Shown one piece after another: positions 52,797 through 62,162 of a stretch of 64,000 nt of DNA. The stretch lies in NCBI GenBank assembly GCA_964503045.1, contig CAZCZI010000021.1, forward strand, positions 1 through 64,000, written 5' to 3'. Under the pieces are notes generated by a model, which had not been told where the DNA came from, ran no database searches, and worked only from the letters and a program-made list of their open reading frames with translations. The DNA comes from CAYZJR01 sp964503045 (GTDB lineage: Bacteria; Cyanobacteriota; Vampirovibrionia; Obscuribacterales; Obscuribacteraceae). Within the stretch, counting starts at the first letter, position 1. Every line of letters begins with the position of its first letter. A program made the position numbers and the translations under genes.

Positions 52797-53693
52797 CTAT
52801 TCGATCTCTAACAAGACTTGATCTGCCTCGGGAGCCGTGCCGATTCCAGAGAGGCTGGCAAGCCAATCTCTAACTGCAAATAGGTTGGAGCGTTCTTGCG
52901 GATTCTCCTGGAGCATTGAAAATACCGCCTTCTCAAGGTCTTCTTCCAGTTTCGGACGAAGAGCTCGAATGGGAATTATAGGCATTTCCGCAAGATCCAA
53001 AATGGTCATCTGGAGTCGCCAATTGTCTGGTACGCTGCGCAATTTCTTACCTGTGAGCAGGTGGTAAAACACCGCGCCAATCGCGTAAATATCAGACTGT
53101 CTGGTGGGAGGGCTGCCGTTTAAAACTTCAGGTGCGGCAAAGGCAAGGCACTGTGACGGCAGCTTATCGGGCAAGCAACCGGCGAGTTCGGCCGCCAACG
53201 GACGACCATTTTCCATATGCGCCCACCAGGTTTCGCCCAGTTTGACTCGCTTATCGACTTCATAAACGCATCCGGTATGAAGGGCGCAGTGAATCAACTC
53301 AGCCCTGTGCAGATGTTCGAGTGCATCCAACAACGCCAATGCGCAGCGATAGAACTGCCGCATCGCCAATCCATTGCCGAGGTCGGCTTTCGGCAGGGCT
53401 ACTGCGGCCGGCGCCAGGTCGACGAATTGGTAGTAGCTCCCGTCCTTGAGCCAGCCCGATTCAGAAACATTGACAAGGAAGGGGTGACGGGTTCGATGCT
53501 TGAGCCTCAATGCGTTTGCGCAAATCGCAATCAAGGTTTTGTCTTCATTGGGCTGTACGATGTCTACGACGGCGCTCTTGCGGCTCACTTGATTGACGGC
53601 GAGCCAGCGATTTCCATACATGCCCGCAGGCATGTCGTTTACGAGCCTAAAGTCAGTGCTACCCAGTCCTTTGTGATTTTGCTCGGTTTTCAC
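52797..53693 (-). CDS. Predicted pseudokinase
   Basis: 298 residues with clear kinase-fold landmarks in the C lobe (AFAAPEVLNGSPPTRQSDIY, IGAVFYHLLTGKKLR, LEEDLEKAVFSMLQENPQER). The catalytic residues, however, are lost. The HRDxxxxN loop reads IHCALHTGC, with neither Asp nor Asn in place. The DFG position reads KLGETWW, and no VAIK lysine can be recognised in SAVVDIV. It is likely a regulatory partner of the active kinase encoded 20 bp downstream. The ATG is supported by position. FHA-domain, kinase and pseudokinase genes form a cluster. Confidence 0.8.
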   Translation of the reverse strand: MKTEQNHKGLGSTDFRLVNDMPAGMYGNRWLAVNQVSRKSAVVDIVQPNEDKTLIAICANALRLKHRTRHPFLVNVSESGWLKDGSYYQFVDLAPAAVALPKADLGNGLAMRQFYRCALALLDALEHLHRAELIHCALHTGCVYEVDKRVKLGETWWAHMENGRPLAAELAGCLPDKLPSQCLAFAAPEVLNGSPPTRQSDIYAIGAVFYHLLTGKKLRSVPDNWRLQMTILDLAEMPIIPIRALRPKLEEDLEKAVFSMLQENPQERSNLFAVRDWLASLSGIGTAPEADQVLLEIE

Positions 53694-53937
53694 TGTGTCC
53701 CCGCTGTTTGGCTCCCTCTATTTGGACGCCCCGCAAATGAGTCTTGCCCATCTGTGACAGTGTAACAAATGAATTTGGCGGTTTGTTAAGGGTTGCTCTG
53801 CGTCTGGCAGATAGTTTAGTACTTGGAGTCGGTTAAGTCAGAAACAATAACTGTGGTATCTTTGTTCGCTCATTCATATGACGGATGCGAGGACCGACTC
53901 GGTCTAGGCCTACAGTTTTGGAGTTTGAATAGAAAAA

Positions 53938-55041
53938 ATGGCTACATCGACATTGAAAGAAACCCCGCTTGCCTCCGCCCACAGAGCATTGGGGGCACGT
54001 ATGGTCGACTTTGCCGGGTGGAACATGCCGGTTCAGTACAAATCAATAGTCGCCGAGCACATGGCTGTTCGCACCAAAGCCGGTCTATTTGACGTGTCAC
54101 ACATGGGCGAGTTTGTAGTCACGGGCGAAGCGCGAGCCGACTACGTGCAAAAGGTGATTGCAAATGATGTAAAACGGCTTACCGAGCCAAACCGCGCTCT
54201 CTACACCCAGCTGGTCAATGACGACGGCGGTACCGTCGATGATTTGATCGTGTATAGAAGGGAAAACGATTTCCTTTTGGTCGTAAACGCCTCCAACATT
54301 CAAAAAGATTGGAACTGGCTGAAAAAATATCTTTCGAAGTTTCCCGGCGTGGAAATGAAAAATGAGTCTGAACAGACTGGACTTCTGGCCCTGCAAGGAC
54401 CTGAAGCTGTGGGCATCTGGGCCGAGATTGCCGGAGAATCGGTAAAGGATTTGGGATCGTTTCACTACAGCGAAGTCACCATAGACGGTGTCAAGGTCGG
54501 ATTCGGAAGAACCGGTTATACAGGTGAAGATGGCTTCGAAATCTTTGTGCCGGCAGATAAGACAGAATGGCTCTGGAACAAGATTTTGGAAGTCGGCAAA
54601 GCTTCTGGCATAGAACCGTGCGGGTTGGGAGCTCGCGACACCTTGCGATTGGAAGCGGGGCTTCCCTTATATGGTCATGAACTTGACGAAAATACCAGCC
54701 CAATCGAAGCTGGACTCGGATGGAGTGTCAAAGTAGACAAAGGCGCGTTCATTGGACGCGATATGTTGGTGCGTCAAAAAACTGCAGGAATCGGCAAGCA
54801 AATCGTTTGTCTGAAAGCGGAGGGAAAGGCGCTGCCCAGGCAACATTATCCGGTGTACGTCGGCGATGTGCAGATAGGTGAAGTAACAAGCGGCTCGCAA
54901 GGCATCTTTGTGGGCTATCCGATTGCCTTTGCGGCAATTTCACCCAAATACGGAAAAGTCGGTCAAGAACTCACCATCGGCATTCGCGACAGCAAAGTGC
55001 CGGCGACGGTCGTTCAACGTCCTTGGTACAAGCGCAAGTAG
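53938..55041 (+). CDS. gcvT: Glycine cleavage system T protein (aminomethyltransferase)
   Basis: 367 residues with GcvT signatures: VDFAGWNMPVQY, THVSHMGE-like DVSHMGEFVV, DDLIVYR, GRTGYTGEDGFEIFV and GLGARDTLRLEAGLPLYGHE. It releases ammonia and passes the methylene group from the H-protein-bound intermediate to tetrahydrofolate. The length is typical. gcvH follows 367 bp downstream on the same strand; gcvP is not in the window. Confidence 0.95.
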   Translation: MATSTLKETPLASAHRALGARMVDFAGWNMPVQYKSIVAEHMAVRTKAGLFDVSHMGEFVVTGEARADYVQKVIANDVKRLTEPNRALYTQLVNDDGGTVDDLIVYRRENDFLLVVNASNIQKDWNWLKKYLSKFPGVEMKNESEQTGLLALQGPEAVGIWAEIAGESVKDLGSFHYSEVTIDGVKVGFGRTGYTGEDGFEIFVPADKTEWLWNKILEVGKASGIEPCGLGARDTLRLEAGLPLYGHELDENTSPIEAGLGWSVKVDKGAFIGRDMLVRQKTAGIGKQIVCLKAEGKALPRQHYPVYVGDVQIGEVTSGSQGIFVGYPIAFAAISPKYGKVGQELTIGIRDSKVPATVVQRPWYKRK

Positions 55042-55408
55042 TTCGCCTCTAACAAAGGCACCACGCGAAGTACGCAGTAGACAAACAGACTGCAACGATT
55101 GAAAGCGTGTCGAGAATTTTTGGGTTGATTGCTCTTGTCATGATCGGCTCAGTTTCTAGATTTATATGACTTTCTTGATTTTTTTGGTCATCCGTTGCTT
55201 GGATGTGTTTCCATCACGTCCAGTCCAAAATCATTAGGATGTCGAGAGGTGGATTTCATGTCCTTCCCTCTAGTGGGCAAGGCGCGAGAGCTTTGCAGGC
55301 GGCGTCCAATTGATTGAGTTCGTAAACGTTTAATCAGGAATTTCGAAAACTTTGGCTGAACATCCTGGAAAATAGGAGTCCATTGCATCGACAACGATTG
55401 GAGGCGAC
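55042..55408. other. Intergenic region between gcvT and gcvH
   Basis: 367 bp without a supported gene. I looked for a glycine riboswitch-like structure and saw none convincing. The SD of gcvH (GGAGG) is at its end. Confidence 0.5.
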
Positions 55409-55792
55409 ATGCTGAGTTATCCCGCAGAGCTGAAGTACGTGAAATCGCATGAGTACGTGCGCGTTGACGGGGACACGGCAACTATTGGAATCACCGCCTT
55501 TGCAGCCGATCAGCTTGGTGACGTTACTTATGTGGAACTGCCGAAAGTAGGGCAAAAGTTCAAGATTGAAGAGAAGTTTGGGGTGATCGAGTCAGTCAAA
55601 TCGGTCTCCGACCTATTTATGCCGTGCGGTGGTGAAGTGACTGCCGTGAATGACAGGCTTTCTTCGGAACCCGAGTTGGTCAATCTAGATTGTTATGGCG
55701 ATGGCTGGATGATCAAGGTGAAGCTTGACGACAAAGGTGAACTCAACTCGGCGTTGTCTTCCGACGCCTACAAAGAGTTCGTAATTGATTAG
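55409..55792 (+). CDS. gcvH: Glycine cleavage system H protein (lipoyl carrier)
   Basis: 127 residues of the lipoyl-domain fold, with the modified lysine in GVIESVKSVSDLF (Lys64) and the classic TYVELPKVGQ and LLDAEGWM-like DGWMIKVKL segments. It shuttles the aminomethyl group between P, T and L proteins. GGAGG lies five bases before the ATG. Normal length. Confidence 0.95.
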   Translation: MLSYPAELKYVKSHEYVRVDGDTATIGITAFAADQLGDVTYVELPKVGQKFKIEEKFGVIESVKSVSDLFMPCGGEVTAVNDRLSSEPELVNLDCYGDGWMIKVKLDDKGELNSALSSDAYKEFVID

Positions 55793-55926
55793 TGACATGG
55801 TTCCCGCCGTGCTTAATGTTGCGGGATTGTCATGGGTGTTCCAATTAAACTATTAAGAATTTCGCTTCTTTTCTGCCAGGGTCTAGAATTCTAGTAGGCC
55901 CGAAGTTCGTTCGGAGGCGCAAAGTT

Positions 55927-56292
55927 ATGAATGATATGTTGTGCATGATGAGACCGACTGCACTAGTAATTGCTGCGTTTGTGATTGTTTCACCTGCTTG
56001 TGCGCAGTCAACAGATGGTGACACGGTAACCTCGTTGAGCGATTCCGGAACTCTAATTGCTGAGCGAGTTGCCGCGGCGGAAACGAAAAGTTTGAAGTTC
56101 AGATTGAAAGTAGATATGGACGCGCATCCGACGGAGAGATTTTTCCCGGATCTGTGGCCGAATCAAAATTTGCCGGTGCAGAAAAAGGTTGATAAGGTTC
56201 TCGTGAATGAGCTTGCGCAGATCAAGGCTAATGTTCGAATACCTAGCTCTGCTGCGGTTCTTGTACCGGGTGGTGCAACCACTAAGCCGTAG
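55927..56292 (+). CDS. Small secreted protein of unknown function
   Basis: 121 residues, with GGAGG eight bases before the ATG. A signal peptide (ALVIAAFVIVSPACA) is followed by a short acidic and mixed mature domain (LKFRLKVDMDAHPTERFFPD). No known family. A 9-bp inverted repeat (GTCGCAGTC with GACTGCGAC, 56305-56335) lies just after the stop and may be its terminator, though it lacks a T run. Confidence 0.6.
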   Translation: MNDMLCMMRPTALVIAAFVIVSPACAQSTDGDTVTSLSDSGTLIAERVAAAETKSLKFRLKVDMDAHPTERFFPDLWPNQNLPVQKKVDKVLVNELAQIKANVRIPSSAAVLVPGGATTKP

Positions 56293-56410
56293 GTTCGCGA
56301 CAGTGTCGCAGTCCTGTTCCAAGCGTGACTGCGACTAGGTCGCATGCCCGATTTTACATTGGGCTGTCAGTAGGGCGCACTCCACCGATTGCACTCCACC
56401 GATCGCGATT

Positions 56411-57208
56411 TCAATTAGTAGCGGGTGTGTTTGTTTGTGGTGCGCTGCTGGAATCGGTCCCTGTTGCTGATGACGTATCTTGCCCATCGTCGGCGCCAGT
56501 TGTTTTTGGTTCTTGATCTTGCGCTTCTGAATCCTGTTGCTTTTTCAAATTTGGATCTAGGACTGCATCATGAGATGCGCCACCTTCCAGCATCCGTGCG
56601 GGTTTGTACTTGTCTTTCAAGATGTCTTGTGCTGTTTCGAAGAATGTTGAGTTTTTCGTGATTTTTTGGAGTTCGTGAAGCGCCGACTGATCCTCTGGAT
56701 TGGCATCCAGTTTTTCCATCGCGTCCAAATAAAGCGCTTTGTTCAAAAGTTCTTGCGGGCTAGATCCCGGCACTGCAAAGAAATCAGGCACCGGCGAGCC
56801 TCTTAAAATTGAAATTGCGGCTTTGTAATTGTGTTGTGCGATGTTGTCTTGTGCTGAGTGCGTTATGTAGATTTTGAACAAACCGATTGTGAATCCGCCC
56901 ATTGCCACCAAGAGTCCGGCGGCGAGAATGAGGTCGAGATACATTGGATGTTTGTATTTCGAGCCGCTGCGTGGAGGGTCTGGAAGTTCTAGAACTTCAT
57001 CAAGAATTCTCGAGATGTGGACTTGTTGCCGTTCTTTTGTGGTTAACGAAGAGAGGTCATCGCTTACTTTATCGGACGCGGAAGCGCTCTCAGGACTTGG
57101 ATTTGATCCATTCGATTTCTCGGCGTTGCTTTCCGAGTTCTTTTCCGGCTCTGATGCCGGTTTTTCTTCTGGTTTATCTGTCGTAGATTTCGACTCTTCT
57201 TCCACCAC
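56411..57208 (-). CDS. Single-pass membrane protein with disordered termini
   Basis: 265 residues, GTG start with AGAGGG five bases upstream. The first 65 residues are Ser/Glu/Lys-rich and disordered. A membrane helix (DLILAAGLLVAMGGFTIGLF) follows near residues 91-110, then a helical domain of about 110 residues with some TPR character (KAAISILRGSPVPDF, LLNKALYLDAMEKLDANPED), and an acidic Ser/Thr tail. Function unknown. Confidence 0.65.
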   Translation of the reverse strand: MVEEESKSTTDKPEEKPASEPEKNSESNAEKSNGSNPSPESASASDKVSDDLSSLTTKERQQVHISRILDEVLELPDPPRSGSKYKHPMYLDLILAAGLLVAMGGFTIGLFKIYITHSAQDNIAQHNYKAAISILRGSPVPDFFAVPGSSPQELLNKALYLDAMEKLDANPEDQSALHELQKITKNSTFFETAQDILKDKYKPARMLEGGASHDAVLDPNLKKQQDSEAQDQEPKTTGADDGQDTSSATGTDSSSAPQTNTPATN

Positions 57209-57540
57209 TTAAACCCTCTTTCCGTGTCCTTTTCGGACTCTCTACCGGGGCGGGGCTGCGCTTTTTGCCGTAAGCGGGTCTGGCGCTGACGCCTTCTAAA
57301 GTTCAAATGTCCCCAGGCACAGGACTTACTAATCTCTTCCTACCTTATCATGGCTAACCCAGACCGAGACTACCTGTACTAGTCGCGGCATTGGCGCTCA
57401 TTCAAGAACCGGAGAGAACCTGCAACAATCGTCACAATCCTAGGATTTTCCACCTGGAATGATTTATCTGACCGACATTAGAATGGCAGAACTGCTTGGC
57501 TAAATTTTCGGATCTTCTTTCAGAGACCAGGGAGCAACAT
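57209..57540. other. Divergent intergenic region, nothing recognised
   Basis: 332 bp between divergent starts. No convincing promoter pair or extra gene seen. Confidence 0.4.
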
Positions 57541-57924
57541 ATGCGCCATCAACCTAGGATCAGGGTCGGGGTCAGGGTCGCTATGGTTTTTGCAGTACTG
57601 CTGGGACTTCTGGGACTTACCTTCGCGACGCCGTTATTTGCGAATGAAGCCACTCGTACGTCTGTTTGTATAAGAATCAACCGGTCCGGAGAGTTGGTGA
57701 GCACCACCATCTACAAAGAGGCAGCTCAGATTCGTTCGAGAGAGGCGATTGCCGCAATTCAAAGAGCGGCAATGCCGTCGTTTCCGCCGCTGCCGGATGG
57801 AGCTCCTGAGTTTGTGGATTTTCACTGGGAAGTAGTTTGCGGATGCACGGGTTACATCTATGGCGACAATATGCGCTTGTGCAAACACGTTCATCAACAA
57901 GAAGCGCAGATGCTGGAACAGTAG
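57541..57924 (+). CDS. Secreted protein with TonB-C-like domain
   Basis: 127 residues from the ATG at 57541, with GGGAG six bases upstream. An N-terminal signal or anchor (VAMVFAVLLGLLGLTFATPLF) is followed by a domain with the TonB C-terminal pattern: VCIRINRSGELVSTTIYKEA, then AAIQRAAMPSFPPLP and a final beta strand FVDFHWEV. TonB proper has a longer Pro-rich linker, absent here. A short Cys/His-rich tail (CGCTGYIYGDNMRLCKHVHQ) is unusual. Confidence 0.6.
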   Translation: MRHQPRIRVGVRVAMVFAVLLGLLGLTFATPLFANEATRTSVCIRINRSGELVSTTIYKEAAQIRSREAIAAIQRAAMPSFPPLPDGAPEFVDFHWEVVCGCTGYIYGDNMRLCKHVHQQEAQMLEQ

Positions 57925-57952
57925 AGTTCGAAAAGATTGCGACCTAACCCGC

Positions 57953-59743
57953 TTAGCCGCCGCGTTGTTTGAGAGTTTCAAGAAAATCTGCCAGTTTCTT
58001 GCGTTTGTGAGGATCGAGCTCAGCAGTCATTTTGCTTTGCACTGCATCTTCCACTTTCTTGCGTGATGACGCGCTCAAGGAGGTTAGAGTATTGAAGGAC
58101 TGTCTGCTCAAGGAGGCTTCTTTGGCGTCGATATGTTTCATGACTTTGGCAAGAAGCTCGATTGCATCGAGAGTAGAAACACCTTTGAGTGCCGCGATTC
58201 TAACTTGAACGGACGAATCGTCTAGACCGTTTGAGACGAACTCCGCAATTTCGGAACGACTCTTAGCCTTGGTGTTTGCGGCGAGATGTGTCCAGCTTGT
58301 CACCAGCGATTCGAGCGCTTGTTCGCGCTTGTCGGGCGCGAAGTCGCGGCAAGAAGCCATTAAAAATTTTCGCGAATTGCTGTCGGTTGATTTACCTAAA
58401 GCTCGAAGAATATGCCAGTAGATTTTTGCGGCATTCGCATCTTTTTCCGCGACGGGATGTTTGGAGCGCGGCATATTTGTACGATCGTCAATGTCTACGA
58501 ATTCACTGCCGAGCTTGGTCAATGGTGTTCCGTCTTCAAGGCCGATTGCACCGATTGCATCAATTACATCGGCAAGTACTGGAGAATCTTTGTCCAGTCG
58601 TTTAATTAATGACGGCAGTGCGTCTTTGACTTTCAGCTCGCCTGATAGGCGCATGGCATGCCGTTCGTCTGGTGTCCCTTCTTTTGTGCTTGGCGCATCT
58701 TGCGCCATTGAGTTTCGAAGGGTTGATACCAAATGTGATGCGAATTCGTGATTGTCGAGAAAACGAGATCTCGATTCTGCAATCGCATCATGTGAGGGAA
58801 TGTCCTCGTCATCGCTCAGGAGATCTTGATTGTTCTCTATCCATTGGCAGAGCGCAAGAAGGGAGGCGGCACGAAGTGCTGACGTCGGATGTTCGAGCGC
58901 CAATTCATGCAATCTTCTATAACAGTACGCTGCTTTGGACTCGAGAACGACATCGGGTGAGAAGGTTTGGCGCGAGGCTGTAACCAGTCCTAGTACCATC
59001 GCACAACCGCCGTCTTGAACCTCCTTGCGTGTGTGATTTAAAAACTCCGACGGAGGTATCGATCGTGAGACAGCGACGGCTACGTAATCAGACATATCAT
59101 GCGGGTTGCAGAGCGCCATTGAAAGATGTTCTACCACCTCCGGTGGTTCCCACTTTGCAAGGGCTGCGGCTGAGTCGACTCTAATCCATAATTCTGAATG
59201 ATTGAGATGGTCGATCAATACTCGTTTCGATGTCGATGATTGCAGTGTTCCCAATGCATTGGCAATATGACAGAACGCGGGGCTGGTATTATTGGCGGTG
59301 TCGATCAGCGACGTGTGCAATTGCTCGGCTGCATCATGCGCAGCGAGGGAAGACAAAATCAGAGCCGCGTTTGAGCGAACCCTCCAATCATCGTGCATCA
59401 ACGATGATTTCATCAGAGACTCGGGCGGCGGCTCTGCAAGAAGGAGCTGCACTGCGGTTTGGCGAGTCCCGTGATCGAGTTCTGAAAAGATTGCATGAAG
59501 TTTGTCGTCCCACCATTGCGGTGCAAGCTTCAGTGCTATTGATAACTCTATGTGTTTTTCGTTCTTCAGCGCGTCGAGCAAATCGGCACGCACTTCTTTG
59601 AATTGTTTGGTGTTCTCCGGGCTGCTTCCCACCAAACCGTGATAGAGCATGAAGTGCTCGAGCGAAAACTCGTCGATATCGACTTTGGGCTTCTCTTCGA
59701 AAGCCGACGCAATCCTTTTGAGCCACTTTGCAAGCATGGACAT
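57953..59743 (-). CDS. HEAT-repeat protein
   Basis: About 596 residues of alpha-helical HEAT repeats throughout (such as DDWRVRSNAALILSSLAAHD, LWIRVDSAAALAKWEPPEVV, SSVQVRIAALKGVSTLDAIE). No signal peptide. HEAT solenoids are interaction scaffolds; a specific role cannot be read from sequence. The start is uncertain: ATG codons at 59743 and 59737 lack an SD, and a GTG at 59761 is possible. The divergent MscS gene begins about 80 bp away. Confidence 0.75.
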   Translation of the reverse strand: MSMLAKWLKRIASAFEEKPKVDIDEFSLEHFMLYHGLVGSSPENTKQFKEVRADLLDALKNEKHIELSIALKLAPQWWDDKLHAIFSELDHGTRQTAVQLLLAEPPPESLMKSSLMHDDWRVRSNAALILSSLAAHDAAEQLHTSLIDTANNTSPAFCHIANALGTLQSSTSKRVLIDHLNHSELWIRVDSAAALAKWEPPEVVEHLSMALCNPHDMSDYVAVAVSRSIPPSEFLNHTRKEVQDGGCAMVLGLVTASRQTFSPDVVLESKAAYCYRRLHELALEHPTSALRAASLLALCQWIENNQDLLSDDEDIPSHDAIAESRSRFLDNHEFASHLVSTLRNSMAQDAPSTKEGTPDERHAMRLSGELKVKDALPSLIKRLDKDSPVLADVIDAIGAIGLEDGTPLTKLGSEFVDIDDRTNMPRSKHPVAEKDANAAKIYWHILRALGKSTDSNSRKFLMASCRDFAPDKREQALESLVTSWTHLAANTKAKSRSEIAEFVSNGLDDSSVQVRIAALKGVSTLDAIELLAKVMKHIDAKEASLSRQSFNTLTSLSASSRKKVEDAVQSKMTAELDPHKRKKLADFLETLKQRGG

Positions 59744-59824
59744 AAGAAGGAAGCTTAACACGGCTTGTGGCGCTTATAATCTCTTGGTGCTCAAGCCGTT
59801 ACCAACCTGGAACTTATTTTTTCT

Positions 59825-60874
59825 TTGCAAGAAGCACTAACAGCAATTTGGAACTGGCTCGTCTTTACCGCGACGAGCAGCGATTACGTGATTCCCTTTT
59901 GGGCGGCAGTGGCTTGGGTGTTGCTGCTCTTCAATCGAAAGGCAGGACTGGCCCTTGTTCTTAGGGGCTTGCATGTTTCGACTGATGCGGCGTTCATCAA
60001 AGACGTCCTCAAGCACATCGATACACCGCTGCAAATTCTTCTGGTGTTGCTGGCGGGAATGCCCTTCATCCGGCTCGTTCCACACGGGGGGAGTTTCCTT
60101 GAGTCGCTGGCGAGTTTTTTGATTCCGCTTCTTGCATTTCATGTCGTGTTGCAAGCGACAGATCTCATCATTGTGCGCCTGTATTTTGGCAAGGTTCGTC
60201 AGGCGGAAGTACCTGCCGTTATACGCGTCACCGTGTTGTCCGCCGCGTATGTCGTCTGGACCTTGATGCTCTTGGATTGGAGCTTTCACATCAACGTGCT
60301 TCCCCTTTTCGCGACGTCGACCGTCATTACGGCAGTGTTCGGGCTTTCATTGCAGGACACGATAAGAAACTTGTTTGCTGGCATAACCATGAGCATTGAA
60401 CAGCGATTCAAGCAAGGTGATTGGATCATGTTTCGCACTGATTCAGGAGCGTCGGCAACCGGCGAAGTCGAGGAGATGGGCTGGCGGACTACCAGAATCA
60501 AGACGGGTGACAACAACTACTACATCGTCCCCAACTCGCAATTGACCAGCAACCAGCTCGTCAACTTCAGCGCGCCGACTGTTATTCATGCGCGTTGGGC
60601 CGAGCTGCCTATTTCGCTTGATTGTGATATCGAAGAAGTAAAAGCAAAACTGATTCAAGCCGTGTACGGCTCGCAAGGGGTGTTGGATGAGCCTGTCGTC
60701 GAGGTTTCCGTCGTTGCAGTGAAATTGGACCACGCCATAATGCGAGTTAAGTTTTGGGTGGGCGAGGTCAAAGAGAGCGACGGAATTGCCAATCGAGTAT
60801 TAGAACAATCTTTCAAACAACTTCATGAAATCAAGGCGTTGCCTCATTTGAAGGTGTTGGCTGTTCAAGAGTAA
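59825..60874 (+). CDS. MscS-family mechanosensitive channel
   Basis: About 349 residues. Four hydrophobic segments lead to the pore-lining and beta-domain signature: VITAVFGLSLQDTIRNLFAG, EQRFKQGDWIMF, VEEMGWRTTRIKT and VPNSQLTSNQLVNFS. MscS-type channels release solutes on membrane tension. The frame starts at a TTG (59825); no ATG lies near. The C-terminal alpha/beta domain is present and the length is typical. Confidence 0.88.
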   Translation: MQEALTAIWNWLVFTATSSDYVIPFWAAVAWVLLLFNRKAGLALVLRGLHVSTDAAFIKDVLKHIDTPLQILLVLLAGMPFIRLVPHGGSFLESLASFLIPLLAFHVVLQATDLIIVRLYFGKVRQAEVPAVIRVTVLSAAYVVWTLMLLDWSFHINVLPLFATSTVITAVFGLSLQDTIRNLFAGITMSIEQRFKQGDWIMFRTDSGASATGEVEEMGWRTTRIKTGDNNYYIVPNSQLTSNQLVNFSAPTVIHARWAELPISLDCDIEEVKAKLIQAVYGSQGVLDEPVVEVSVVAVKLDHAIMRVKFWVGEVKESDGIANRVLEQSFKQLHEIKALPHLKVLAVQE

Positions 60875-60935
60875 CTGAACTTTAGTCATAGTGATAAGAT
60901 CCTCTTTTATTTCTAGGGAACAGTTGGGGGATCTC

Positions 60936-62093
60936 GTGAACACCTTCTTAAGTTCGGCTCAGCAGGCGCTGAAAGACCAATACCGTGAATATGTTCAAAC
61001 CAACGTCGCACCCATTGTTGCAGCACTTGAAAGCGACAACTCGGGTTTGAAGGACCTACTCGTCAAGCTTGGTCAGAGCGGATATCTTGGCATTACCGTT
61101 GGCAAGGAGTACGGCGGTCAAGGTGGATCGTTTACGAATTTGCTTTCATTTGCCGAGTGTCTCGGCGAAGTCGATGCTGGTTTGGCCCTGAGTCTTGCTG
61201 CACATACCACTGTAATCGAACTGATTTCGCGCTACGGCTCAGACACGCAAAAGTCTCGCTATCTGCCGCTTCTGGCGCGGGCAGAGTGCATCGGCGCATT
61301 TGCTCTCACCGAGGTCAATGCCGGCTCTGACTTCAAAGCTGCCCAAACCAGAGCAATAGGCAAAGACAGGTCCATCAAAATTTCAGGAACCAAAACATGG
61401 GTCGTCAACGGCGCCATCGCCGGACTCTATGTCGTTCTTTCCCGTCATCTCGAGGAGCCGCAAGACGGTCATGCCGGGCGTTTGATGCTGTCGTTGGTCG
61501 ACGCCGGAGCCGCGTCAATCAAGCCTTCTGCCGACAGAAAGAAACTCGGATTGCGCTCAGCAAACACCAGCGATGTCGAGTTTGCAGAACACCCATCATC
61601 GCTTGAAGCCTCACTGAAAGCGGCAGATGATGCAGCATGCGAAGCGCAGGTCATGTATGGATTGGACGTTGCAAAAACAATCGTCTCTGCCGGCGCAATC
61701 GGATTGACGCAAGCCGCGCTCAATCTCTCAGTTGAAAGAGCCCGCACCAGAGAACAATTCGGCGGCCCGATCTCCCAATTTCAAGGCATTCAATGGAAGC
61801 TCGCCGATCACTCCGCAGATCTCGCCGCATCGCGCATGCTGACTCTCAGAGCCGGTTGGGCGAAGGATGAAGATCTCGAAGAGTTTGCGAAATTTGCCGC
61901 GATGTGCAAATTCTATGCTGCGCGAACCGCGCGCATTCACTCCAGCGAAGCGATTCAAATCTTTGGCGCACTGGGTGTCAGTGAAGAAACACCGCTGGAG
62001 AGAATGTACAGAGACTCGAAGGTTTTGGAAATTTGCGAAGGAACCTCCGAGTATCAGAAAGTGATTCTGACCAAAGAGCTTGGCGTGGTTTAG
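60936..62093 (+). CDS. Acyl-CoA dehydrogenase family protein
   Basis: About 385 residues. Family features: YLGITVGKEYGGQGG, GAFALTEVNAGSDF in the FAD/substrate region, SIKISGTKTWVVNGA, ARTREQFGGPISQFQGIQWK, and the C-terminal LERMYRDSKVLEICEGTSEY with the catalytic Glu in EICEGTSE. It should oxidise an acyl-CoA using FAD. The GTG at 60936 has GGGGGA five bases upstream; an earlier GTG at 60891 is possible. Substrate chain length is not readable. Confidence 0.9.
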   Translation: MNTFLSSAQQALKDQYREYVQTNVAPIVAALESDNSGLKDLLVKLGQSGYLGITVGKEYGGQGGSFTNLLSFAECLGEVDAGLALSLAAHTTVIELISRYGSDTQKSRYLPLLARAECIGAFALTEVNAGSDFKAAQTRAIGKDRSIKISGTKTWVVNGAIAGLYVVLSRHLEEPQDGHAGRLMLSLVDAGAASIKPSADRKKLGLRSANTSDVEFAEHPSSLEASLKAADDAACEAQVMYGLDVAKTIVSAGAIGLTQAALNLSVERARTREQFGGPISQFQGIQWKLADHSADLAASRMLTLRAGWAKDEDLEEFAKFAAMCKFYAARTARIHSSEAIQIFGALGVSEETPLERMYRDSKVLEICEGTSEYQKVILTKELGVV

Positions 62094-62162
62094 TTACTTT
62101 GGTCTGGGCGCCCATTCATCGGAAGCGACTATAATCTAAGGGTGCTTTGGGGCAAGCATTAG

